A DNA stretch of 46,762 bases from Candidatus Uhrbacteria bacterium (lineage in GTDB: Bacteria > Patescibacteriota > Patescibacteriia > UBA9934 > GWF2-40-263). The notes beneath the pieces are model-generated. The model did no database searches, was not told the origin of the DNA, and saw nothing but the letters and a program-made list of their open reading frames with translations. Positions 1 to 7,338 of the stretch are shown here, one piece after another; position 1 is the first letter of the stretch, and each line of letters begins with the position of its first letter. The position numbers and the translations under genes are program-made. The stretch is taken from positions 1-46,762 of the forward strand of contig JACQSF010000008.1 in the NCBI GenBank assembly GCA_016206085.1, given 5' to 3'.

Positions 1-1
1 C

Positions 2-109
2 GCCACGCCCGCCCCCTCCGCCACCTCGACCCGCCCCAGCGGCGTCGACCCCATGTGCTTCGACGAGCACACCACCTACGAGCAGCGCCAGATTCTGCGC
101 TGCCCCTGA
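2..109 (+). CDS. 3' end of a GC-rich gene, partial; Pro/Thr/Ser-rich then ...GVDPMCFDEHTTYEQRQILRCP*
   Basis: Open frame 2 from the window edge to TGA at 107-109, followed by a terminator hairpin. Confidence 0.5.
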   Translation, partial: ATPAPSATSTRPSGVDPMCFDEHTTYEQRQILRCP

Positions 110-134
110 CTGAGCCGCAACCGCGACTCAGACG

Positions 135-170
135 GACCCACCTCCAACGCAATTGAGGTGGGTCTTGTCG
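135..170 (+). terminator. Rho-independent terminator
   Basis: gacccacctc...gaggtgggtc 10-bp perfect stem followed by a T-rich tail. Confidence 0.75.
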
Positions 171-185
171 TTTTATGCCGAAAGA

Positions 186-214
186 TTGACACAATTCTTT
201 TCTGTGGTTATACT
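186..214 (+). promoter_or_regulatory. sigma70-like promoter for rpmA
   Basis: TTGACA - 17 nt - TATACT. Confidence 0.7.
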
Positions 215-249
215 CTCCCGCGAAATCCATTCTTACTCCTCCCACTTCT

Positions 250-531
250 ATGGCACATAAAAAGGCGGGTGGTTCCACAAGTTTGGGCCGAGATTCCCAC
301 GGTCAGCGCCTCGGCGTGAAAGTGGCAGACGGAGCCCAGGCTAACGCCGGACAGATTCTTGTCCGACAGCGTGGTACAAAGATCCACCCAGGAAAAAACG
401 TTCAGATCGGCGGTGACGACACGCTGTACGCGGCTGTTGCCGGAATCGTGAAGTTCACCAAGAAAATGAAGGCGAATTTTCACGGCGCGCTCAAGCATCG
501 CGTATTTGCAAACGTTGAAAAATCCAAGTAA
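250..531 (+). CDS. rpmA: 50S ribosomal protein L27
   Basis: [24 protein letters not shown], canonical L27 N-terminus. Confidence 0.97.
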   Translation: MAHKKAGGSTSLGRDSHGQRLGVKVADGAQANAGQILVRQRGTKIHPGKNVQIGGDDTLYAAVAGIVKFTKKMKANFHGALKHRVFANVEKSK

Positions 532-533
532 TC

Positions 534-563
534 AAAAAACACTCCCCTAGTGGGGTGTTTTTT
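534..563 (+). terminator. Rho-independent terminator after rpmA
   Basis: aaaaaacactcccctagtggggtgtttttt. Confidence 0.85.
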
Positions 564-580
564 GTTATCATAAGAACGCT

Positions 581-817
581 ATGAATGAGATTGAACAACA
601 GATAGAACGTGTGCTTGAACAGGTTCGTCCCGCGCTACGGATGGATGGGGGAGGGATTGAGCTGGTGAAGTTTGATGCGTCAACCGGAGCCGTTCATGTT
701 CGCATGAAAGGAGCTTGTGTTGGGTGTCCAATGTCAGAAATTACGCTCAAGATGGGAATCGAGGCGGCGTTGCATGACGCCATTCCCGAAGTGAAAGAAG
801 TAATAGCCATCGACTAG
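581..817 (+). CDS. NifU C-terminal domain-like Fe-S scaffold protein
   Basis: VRPALRMDGGGIELVKF...GACVGCPMSEITLKMGIEAAL; CxxC motif typical of the NifU domain. Confidence 0.88.
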   Translation: MNEIEQQIERVLEQVRPALRMDGGGIELVKFDASTGAVHVRMKGACVGCPMSEITLKMGIEAALHDAIPEVKEVIAID

Positions 818-818
818 T

Positions 819-1220
819 GTGGACACCCATCCGTACAAAAAAGATCTGCAGGAACTTTGGAAGTCCTTTCTGCGAATGTTCCAACAAAATCGAACGGTCC
901 AATGGACAACGGTGATCTCCCTCTTTTTTTTGGCGATTACTACACTGTTACCGATCTGGCGTATCCTTCCCCTTGCGTCAGAGACTCCATTCATTGCCCT
1001 GCACTACAACATTTACTTAGGCGTTGATCGTTTGGGTTCTATTGCTCACATCTTTTTCCTCCCAGCGTTGGGACTGGTATTCCTCTTGGTGAACCTTACG
1101 ATTGAGGCGTGGGTTTATCGCACTCAAAAAACATTAGTGCTCTTTTTTTCAGCGGCCACGCCGTTTCTGCAGTTTATTCTACTGTGTGCGATGACATTGA
1201 TTGTTCTCATAAATGTATGA
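819..1220 (+). CDS. Hypothetical membrane protein, GTG start
   Basis: 133 aa with several hydrophobic segments, packed between nifU-like and mraY. Confidence 0.65.
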   Translation: MDTHPYKKDLQELWKSFLRMFQQNRTVQWTTVISLFFLAITTLLPIWRILPLASETPFIALHYNIYLGVDRLGSIAHIFFLPALGLVFLLVNLTIEAWVYRTQKTLVLFFSAATPFLQFILLCAMTLIVLINV

Positions 1221-2272
1221 CTCTTGAATCGTTTGAAATCGTCCGCGTATTGTTGCTCAGCGCTGTGGCGTTCGTTGTTGCGTTTGCCTGGGCGCCATTG
1301 CTCATCCGTCTGTTACAAAAATGGAAGATGGGGAAAGTCATACGAACGCAGCGTGATGCTCCTATCTTTGCGAAGCTCCATGAGAAGAAACGTGGCACGC
1401 CTACCATGGGAGGCATTCTCATTTGGGGAACGGTTCTCGTCCTGGCGCTCGTGTTTTATCATTTGGCTCCATTTCTTCCGGAGAGTTCAATTTGGTCACG
1501 ACTCAATTTTTTAAGTCGATCTGAAACGCTCTTACCGCTGGGAGCTCTCGTTGCTTCCGCCATCGTCGGGTTTATTGATGACTACTATAATGTTCGAGGA
1601 ATAGGATCCAAAGGTGGGGGATTGCGGATGCGACATCGGATCCTCATTTACACAGCGATTGCGGTCGTAGGTGCCTGGTGGTTCCGTGTGAAGTTGGATT
1701 GGGATCTATTGCATATTCCATTTGTTGGAGATTTCAACGTTGGACTTTGGTATGTCCCGTTTTTTATTCTTGTCATTGTTGCCACGGCATTTTCTGTGAA
1801 TGAGTCCGACGGACTTGATGGACTTGCAGGGGGAACGCTCCTGACATCCTTCGGTGCGTACGCGGTCATCGCGTTTGCGCAAGGTCGGTATGATTTAGCT
1901 GTTTTTTGTGGAGTGATCCTGGGAGCCCTTCTTGCCTTTTTGTGGTTCAACATTCACCCAGCCCGTTTTTTCATGGGGGACACAGGAGCCATGTCCTTGG
2001 GGGTTACGCTTGGGATCGTTGCCATGCTGACGAACTCGGCGATCTTCCTTCCTATCATTGGGTTTGTGTTTGTGTTGGAATCCTTGTCGGTGATTGCACA
2101 GATTTCTATGCGCAAGCTTTTTCACGTGCGACTGTTTCGTTCCTCACCGATTCACCATCATCTTGAGGCCATCGGCTGGCCCGAGCCTCAGATCGTGATG
2201 CGTATGTGGGTTATTTCTATGATCGCCGCGGCGGTTGGTGTGTCACTTGTTCTCTTAGATGCGCTTCTCTAA
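1217..2272 (+). CDS. mraY: Phospho-N-acetylmuramoyl-pentapeptide-transferase
   Basis: GTPTMGGILI, GFIDDYYN, NESDGLDGLAGG, MGDTGAMSLG motifs; start trimmed to MTLESFEIV. Confidence 0.95.
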   Translation: MTLESFEIVRVLLLSAVAFVVAFAWAPLLIRLLQKWKMGKVIRTQRDAPIFAKLHEKKRGTPTMGGILIWGTVLVLALVFYHLAPFLPESSIWSRLNFLSRSETLLPLGALVASAIVGFIDDYYNVRGIGSKGGGLRMRHRILIYTAIAVVGAWWFRVKLDWDLLHIPFVGDFNVGLWYVPFFILVIVATAFSVNESDGLDGLAGGTLLTSFGAYAVIAFAQGRYDLAVFCGVILGALLAFLWFNIHPARFFMGDTGAMSLGVTLGIVAMLTNSAIFLPIIGFVFVLESLSVIAQISMRKLFHVRLFRSSPIHHHLEAIGWPEPQIVMRMWVISMIAAAVGVSLVLLDALL

Positions 2273-3386
2273 CACCATGGGTCGAACATCTGGAGCCATC
2301 GACTATGTTTTGCTCCTGATCGTTGGCACGATCATCCTCTTTGGTCTGGTGATGCTTTTGTCTGCCTCGGCCCCCAGTGGGTATGCAGAGTTTGTCGATT
2401 CGTACTACTTCGTGAAACATCAGATCATTTTCGGTCTCTTACCCGGCATCGGAGCGCTCATCGCGTTTTCTCGAATCCCGTATGCCTTCTGGCGCAAGCA
2501 CGCGTGGAACTTGCTCATCCTTTCGCTTGTCCTGTTGGTGCTTGTGTTTGTTCCCGGCCTTTCTGCCGGAATTGGCTCTGCGCATTCTTGGATTTCTGTT
2601 GGGGGAGTTTTTTCTGTGCAGCCATCTGAAATCGTGAAACTGACGTTTTTATTTTATCTGGCCGCGTGGCTTGCTGGGCGCGATAAACATAGCGTTCGAG
2701 ACGTTCATGGGGGATTTCTTCCATTCGTCGGAGTGCTGGGAACGATCATGCTCTTGATGATTTTGCAGCCTGACGTGGGAACCATGTCGATCATCGCCGC
2801 GATGTCGTTGGTCGTGTACTTCGTGGCGGGTGCACCGATCACCTATGTAACAGGACTGATTCTTGCAGGTGTAGCAGGGTTGGCTCTTCTCATTACTGCA
2901 GCTCCATATCGGGCGGCACGGTTTACCACCTTCTTGCATCCTGAACTTGACCCTCAAGGAATTGGCTACCATATTAACCAGGCACTGCTTGCGATTGGTT
3001 CGGGTGGCATCTTAGGCCTGGGGTACGGCCACTCTCGCCAAAAATTTCAGTACCTTCCTGAAGTTGCGGGGGACTCTATTTTTGCGGTAGTGGCGGAGGA
3101 GATGGGATTGATCGTTGCGGTTTTGACGATTGTCTTATTTCTACTTTTCTTGTGGCGTCTGTTGATTATTGCCAAACGCGCCCCAGATAATTTCGGGAAA
3201 TATGTGGTTGTCGGTATTGCCGCGTGGATTGTGATTCAGGCATTTGTGAACATTGGCAGCATGTTGGCACTCATGCCCATTACCGGCGTCCCGCTTCCAT
3301 TTATCAGCTACGGAGGAACATCACTCGCGATTTCACTCGCCGCAATCGGGGTGGTGTTGAACATTTCTAAGAGTGTGAAGAAATAG
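2259..3386 (+). CDS. ftsW: FtsW/RodA/SpoVE-family lipid II polymerase
   Basis: SASAPSGYAE, HSWISVGG..QPSEIVKL, PEVAGDSIFAVVAEEMG, PLPFISYGGTS. Confidence 0.92.
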   Translation: MRFSNTMGRTSGAIDYVLLLIVGTIILFGLVMLLSASAPSGYAEFVDSYYFVKHQIIFGLLPGIGALIAFSRIPYAFWRKHAWNLLILSLVLLVLVFVPGLSAGIGSAHSWISVGGVFSVQPSEIVKLTFLFYLAAWLAGRDKHSVRDVHGGFLPFVGVLGTIMLLMILQPDVGTMSIIAAMSLVVYFVAGAPITYVTGLILAGVAGLALLITAAPYRAARFTTFLHPELDPQGIGYHINQALLAIGSGGILGLGYGHSRQKFQYLPEVAGDSIFAVVAEEMGLIVAVLTIVLFLLFLWRLLIIAKRAPDNFGKYVVVGIAAWIVIQAFVNIGSMLALMPITGVPLPFISYGGTSLAISLAAIGVVLNISKSVKK

Positions 3387-3390
3387 TGCT

Positions 3391-3876
3391 ATGTCTATTT
3401 ATTACGACCATCTTCGGCAACCCGTTGAAAAACCAGACACGACGCCGGTCGTATGGCGACCGGGTGCATACGGGATTCTCTCCAATGAAAAAGGAGAGTG
3501 GTTTATGGTTGAACCAACATGGGCCAAACAATGGGACTTGCCAGGCGGTGGTATTGAGCTGGAGGAATCAGTTCGTGGTGGTCTTATTCGTGAATTCTAT
3601 GAGGAAACAGGATATCGAGTTCGGGTGTTGGGTCAACCGATATATTTAGGGGAGAGTCATTTTTATCACCAGAAGCTAGGTTTTTGTCACACAATTTTTT
3701 CGATCTTTCAGGTTGACTTAGTTGATGAGGAACGCAATGAACAAGTCGTGAACACATTCGATGATGAATTCGAGATTCGTCGTGGACAATGGATTGATCC
3801 GATGTCGTTACAGGAGAAGGACGTCCATCCAATTTATTGGTCGTTTATCGAGGCGTGGCAGGCGTCTCAACGTTGA
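3391..3876 (+). CDS. NUDIX hydrolase
   Basis: Nudix box GGGIELEESVRGGLIREFYEETGYRV. Confidence 0.9.
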   Translation: MSIYYDHLRQPVEKPDTTPVVWRPGAYGILSNEKGEWFMVEPTWAKQWDLPGGGIELEESVRGGLIREFYEETGYRVRVLGQPIYLGESHFYHQKLGFCHTIFSIFQVDLVDEERNEQVVNTFDDEFEIRRGQWIDPMSLQEKDVHPIYWSFIEAWQASQR

Positions 3877-3880
3877 GCCT

Positions 3881-4390
3881 ATGTCTCAGGATCTCATACC
3901 CGGCGAGCTCATCGAGTCTAAGATTTACGTCTTTCGCGGGAAGAACGTGATGGTTGATCGGGATTTAGCCAGGTTGTATGGAGTTGAAACTCGAGTACTT
4001 AACCAGTCTGTTAAACGAAATATCGATCGTTTTCCAGATGATTTCATGTTTCAGTTAACGAAAGAGGAGAGGCAGAATTGGGTATCACAAATTGTGATAC
4101 CCAATTCTGAGAAGATGGGTATTCGAATACCACCGTTGGTTTTTACAGAGCAAGGAGTCGCTATGTTATCGAGTGTTTTAAACAGTGACCGTGCGGTCCA
4201 GGTCAATATCCAAATCATGCGAACCTTCACGAGAATGCGAGAAATGCTTACTGAGAATGAAGAGCTTCGTCGAAAGATTGAACTGCTTGAGAAACAATAC
4301 GACGAGAAGTTTGTTATGGTATTTGATGCTATCAGACGACTTATTGATGAGCCTTCAAAGAACGAGAAAGAGATTGGGTTTAAATATTGA
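3881..4390 (+). CDS. ORF6N domain-containing DNA-binding protein
   Basis: IESKIYVFRGKNVMVDRDLARLYGVETRVLNQSVKRNIDRFPDDFMFQLT...FTEQGVAMLSSVL is a classic ORF6N core; start trimmed from 3761 to ATG 3881. Confidence 0.92.
   Translation: MSQDLIPGELIESKIYVFRGKNVMVDRDLARLYGVETRVLNQSVKRNIDRFPDDFMFQLTKEERQNWVSQIVIPNSEKMGIRIPPLVFTEQGVAMLSSVLNSDRAVQVNIQIMRTFTRMREMLTENEELRRKIELLEKQYDEKFVMVFDAIRRLIDEPSKNEKEIGFKY
4073..4109. repeat. Perfect 18-bp inverted repeat, 1-nt centre, inside the ORF6N CDS
   Basis: cagaattgggtatcacaa a ttgtgatacccaattctg. Confidence 0.95.
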
Positions 4391-4396
4391 GATCAT

Positions 4397-5440
4397 ATGA
4401 AAATTTTGTTTACCGGAGGCGGAACGATGGGGCCTGTTACACCACTATTGGCTGTCTGGGAGGCGTGGAGGGCGAGTGACGCGAGTGTCACGGCGATTTG
4501 GGTTGGGACGTCTAAAGGCCCAGAGCGATCGGTTGTTGAGTCACAGGGTATTTCATTTTTAACACTTCCCGTAGCCCGATTCCCTCGGTATCCAAGTGTG
4601 GAATGGCTTACCGCTCCGGTGAAGCTGCTATACGCTTTTTGTAAGGCAATGAACATTTTGCGAAGTCAGAAGCCAGATCTAGTTGCCTCCGCGGGTGGAT
4701 ACACGGCCGTACCAATCATCTATGCGGCTAAACTTCTAGGGGTGAACGTGTGGGTACATCATCAAGACGTAGAGCTGACGAGAACCACCAAGCTCACGGT
4801 TCCGTTTGCTGACCTTGTAACCGTCGCGTGGGAGCGGAATCAAAACGACCTTGGCGATCGTGTGAAAGTGGTGGGGAATCCTGTGCGGCCGAGTTTTTTG
4901 AAGGGTTCGTGCCAGCGAGCATATGCATCATTTGGCATGAATCGAAATAAACCCACCGTGCTGGTTGTGGGCGGAGGAACAGGCTCTGCGTGGATCAATG
5001 AGGCGATCGATACGATCGCAGATGCGCTCACTAAGCAGGCGAACGTCATTCATCTTACCGGTCGAAATAAATCAATTCAGCCACGACATCCAGATCACCA
5101 TGTGCGCGAGTTTCTCGATGAGCAAATGGCTGATGCGCTGGCTGTTGCGGACGTGGTCGTGTGCCGGGCCGGTCTTGCGACGATCACCGAACTCGCAGCG
5201 CTTTCAAAAGCTTCCATCATGATTCCACTTCCGAATTCTCCACAAAGAGCGAATGCGGACATGATTGCGGATGCCTGTGTGGTTCTCGACCAACGACACA
5301 CGACCCCAGAACAACTCCTCCAGGAGGTAATCGCCTTACTTGAGGACGATCAACGTCGCCGAGAACTAGGTGCCAAGATGCACGGGAAACTCCGCACCAA
5401 CATTGCCGACGAGCTTGTGGAGATGCTGGGGGCGCTGTAA
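4397..5440 (+). CDS. murG: UDP-GlcNAc--N-acetylmuramyl-(pentapeptide) pyrophosphoryl-undecaprenol GlcNAc transferase
   Basis: MKILFTGGGTMGPVTPLLAVWEAW, PDLVASAGGYTAVPIIYAAKLLGVNVWVHHQD, VCRAGLATITELAAL..IPLPNSPQRAN. Confidence 0.92.
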   Translation: MKILFTGGGTMGPVTPLLAVWEAWRASDASVTAIWVGTSKGPERSVVESQGISFLTLPVARFPRYPSVEWLTAPVKLLYAFCKAMNILRSQKPDLVASAGGYTAVPIIYAAKLLGVNVWVHHQDVELTRTTKLTVPFADLVTVAWERNQNDLGDRVKVVGNPVRPSFLKGSCQRAYASFGMNRNKPTVLVVGGGTGSAWINEAIDTIADALTKQANVIHLTGRNKSIQPRHPDHHVREFLDEQMADALAVADVVVCRAGLATITELAALSKASIMIPLPNSPQRANADMIADACVVLDQRHTTPEQLLQEVIALLEDDQRRRELGAKMHGKLRTNIADELVEMLGAL

Positions 5441-5442
5441 AC

Positions 5443-5477
5443 AAAAACAGACTTCCTTTGAAGCCTGTTTTTGGTAG
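5443..5477. terminator. Bidirectional terminator between convergent murG and the zinc-ribbon microprotein
   Basis: aaaaacagacttcctttgaagcctgttttt stem-loop with A/T flanks. Confidence 0.7.
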
Positions 5478-5487
5478 GTTCGTTTAC

Positions 5488-5640
5488 TTACTCAGCAGCT
5501 GGCATGTCGCCTTGTGCTGGAGTCTCAGTTGGAGCTGTCTCTGGGGAAGCGCCTGCACTGGTGCAAGATGCACACTTCTTCTCGTCATTGATCTGGACGT
5601 CACTTGCTCCGCAAGCGACGCAAACACCTGATCCTTCCAT
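5488..5640 (-). CDS. 50-aa CxxC zinc-ribbon-like microprotein
   Basis: Translated by hand: MEGSGVCVACGASDVQINDEKKCASCTSAGASPETAPTETPAQGDMPAAE*; two CxxC pairs; absent from the ORF track (short). Confidence 0.75.
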   Translation of the reverse strand: MEGSGVCVACGASDVQINDEKKCASCTSAGASPETAPTETPAQGDMPAAE

Positions 5641-5777
5641 AGTGATTTGCGGTTACGAATTAGCACGAGGAGTATACAGGTGTCAGAGATATCTTGCAAT
5701 GCATGAGAATAATTGATATATTCACGCCGCAAGAAGAATTAGAGAGCAAGCAGCTTGCTCGTTTTGGTTGTTCTTAC

Positions 5778-5852
5778 GCGCTGGTAGCTCAGGGGTAGAG
5801 CAAGAGCCTTTTAAGCTCGTGGTCGTGGGTTCAAATCCCACCCAGCGCACCA
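5778..5852 (+). tRNA. tRNA-Lys (anticodon TTT), CCA encoded
   Basis: Acceptor gcgctgg/ccagcgc, anticodon loop cttttaa, T-loop ggttcaaatcc, 3' ACCA. Confidence 0.95.
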
Positions 5853-5980
5853 CAAAACACTCAAACGTAGCGCCTCACTTGCGCTTCGGAAGAAAATTGT
5901 TTCGTCGTAGGATTTACCTACGCCTCAACAACTTTTCTTCCTCCAGCGCGGCGTGATGCATCTACGTTTGGGTGTTTTGT
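5852..5980. repeat. Long imperfect hairpin (~129 nt) starting at the tRNA-Lys 3' end
   Basis: Outer 19-bp arms acaaaacactcaaacgtag / ctacgtttgggtgttttgt; inner arms ggaagaaaa-ttgtt / aacaacttttcttcc and cgtagg / cctacg. Confidence 0.85.
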
Positions 5981-6097
5981 AATTCAGTTTGTCTGTGACG
6001 TTCTTTTGTTGAGCTTGTTTTGTTCAGGATCGCCTCACAATTCATGTGTGCATAGGAGTGGTGACAAAAGTTCGTATGTACGAAAATATGTAGGTAT

Positions 6098-6634
6098 ATG
6101 AACCAAGTCGAGAGTCGAATTCCTATGAAGGGTCGCGAAGCGGTTACGACGGTTTTGGCTTGGTTGCAGGATGAGGCACGGGAAGCGGGGGAACTTTTCG
6201 AGCAATGGGCTCGACGAAAAAAGTACCGCTATGAGGGTGAGCACAAACTTGCCGAGGAACGCTATCAGGAACAGAGGGCGTTTCAAAAACGGGTCGACTA
6301 TCTCCGTCGAAAGAAGTTCATCAAAACGAAAAAAACTGAGCGGGGATTGCTTCTTGAGTTATCCAATGAGGGTCAGGCTGAACTGATGAGACGTCTTGTG
6401 CGTGAGCGGCCGCTTCTTCCAGGCAATCAGGTCTGTCTTGTCATGTACGACGTTCCTACCGACGGGAACTTGGGTCGGGATGCACTAAGGTATTTTTTGA
6501 AACGTATTGGACTAACGCAGGTTCAGCAAAGTGTTTGGTCGACGGATAAAGATGTCGTTAATGAAGTCCTCGAGTTTGTTCGTTCGTCGCAGATCACGAA
6601 ATGGGTTGAAGTCTACCTCGCAAAAAAACAGTGA
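6098..6634 (+). CDS. PaaX-like regulator with C-terminal Cas2-like (ferredoxin-fold) domain; not CRISPR-linked
   Basis: QVCLVMYDVPTD...ALRYFLKRIGLTQVQQSVWSTDKDV resembles the Cas2/PaaX C-domain; N-terminal wHTH-like segment RKKFIKTKKTERGLLLELSNEG. Confidence 0.7.
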   Translation: MNQVESRIPMKGREAVTTVLAWLQDEAREAGELFEQWARRKKYRYEGEHKLAEERYQEQRAFQKRVDYLRRKKFIKTKKTERGLLLELSNEGQAELMRRLVRERPLLPGNQVCLVMYDVPTDGNLGRDALRYFLKRIGLTQVQQSVWSTDKDVVNEVLEFVRSSQITKWVEVYLAKKQ

Positions 6635-6686
6635 CGACAAAAGTTCGTACCTACGAAAAAATGTCGGCAGACTGTGGCGGAAGAAC

Positions 6687-7268
6687 TTACGGATTGGACT
6701 GAGTCATTTCGGACGGGAGCTTTGCAATTGATCCGGTGGCCAGCATGTCGCGGTATTTTTTGACCAAGGCCTTCCCGAGAAGAACGATATTCAGTTCACC
6801 GTAATTTTTTTGGACGCGTTCAATGAGTTGTTCCGTAAAGTCGAGCCATTCTGGATAGCGAAATGAACGTAGTGCCCCATCGTAGAGCGTTGCAACTTTG
6901 TCATAAAGTTTGAGAAGCTGAACTTCTGGCTCTTTCAATAACACAGCAGCGACTTCTTCCTGGAAGTTTTCGTAGGTCATATCGTTGATGAGTTGCACCG
7001 ATTTTGGCGATAACGACTCAGGTAACGGCGAGGAGGTATCTTCAAGGACGTCATGAAATAACAGAGCGATTGCGCCTGGTTCTCGAATTTCTTCTGGGAG
7101 TTGTGTCTCCAGGAGTAACATCATCGAGCACCAGAGTGTGTGTGTTATGTACGGATTCTTCTCTCCGGTGGGGAATGTTCGTAGAGCTTTGGCTGTGGGG
7201 AGGACGTTTTCTTGATGAGCATTGGCAGCCGACTGAATATAATCAAGATAGATTTTGTAATCGATCAT
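6687..7268 (-). CDS. HD-domain protein, SpoT/HD phosphohydrolase-like
   Basis: KNPYITHTLWCSMMLLLE...GAIALLFHDVLEDT (H...HDxxED). Confidence 0.65.
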   Translation of the reverse strand: MIDYKIYLDYIQSAANAHQENVLPTAKALRTFPTGEKNPYITHTLWCSMMLLLETQLPEEIREPGAIALLFHDVLEDTSSPLPESLSPKSVQLINDMTYENFQEEVAAVLLKEPEVQLLKLYDKVATLYDGALRSFRYPEWLDFTEQLIERVQKNYGELNIVLLGKALVKKYRDMLATGSIAKLPSEMTQSNP

Positions 7269-7338
7269 AGTCAGACCAGTGTATCAGATTCTTAAAACAA
7301 GGCCTCAAGTTCGACCATTTCTGATAGAATGAGCCTGT

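Noticed and set aside
6098-6634. Cas2-like gene as evidence of a CRISPR-Cas system
   Set aside because: No repeat-spacer array or other cas genes in the window; a PaaX-like architecture is more likely.
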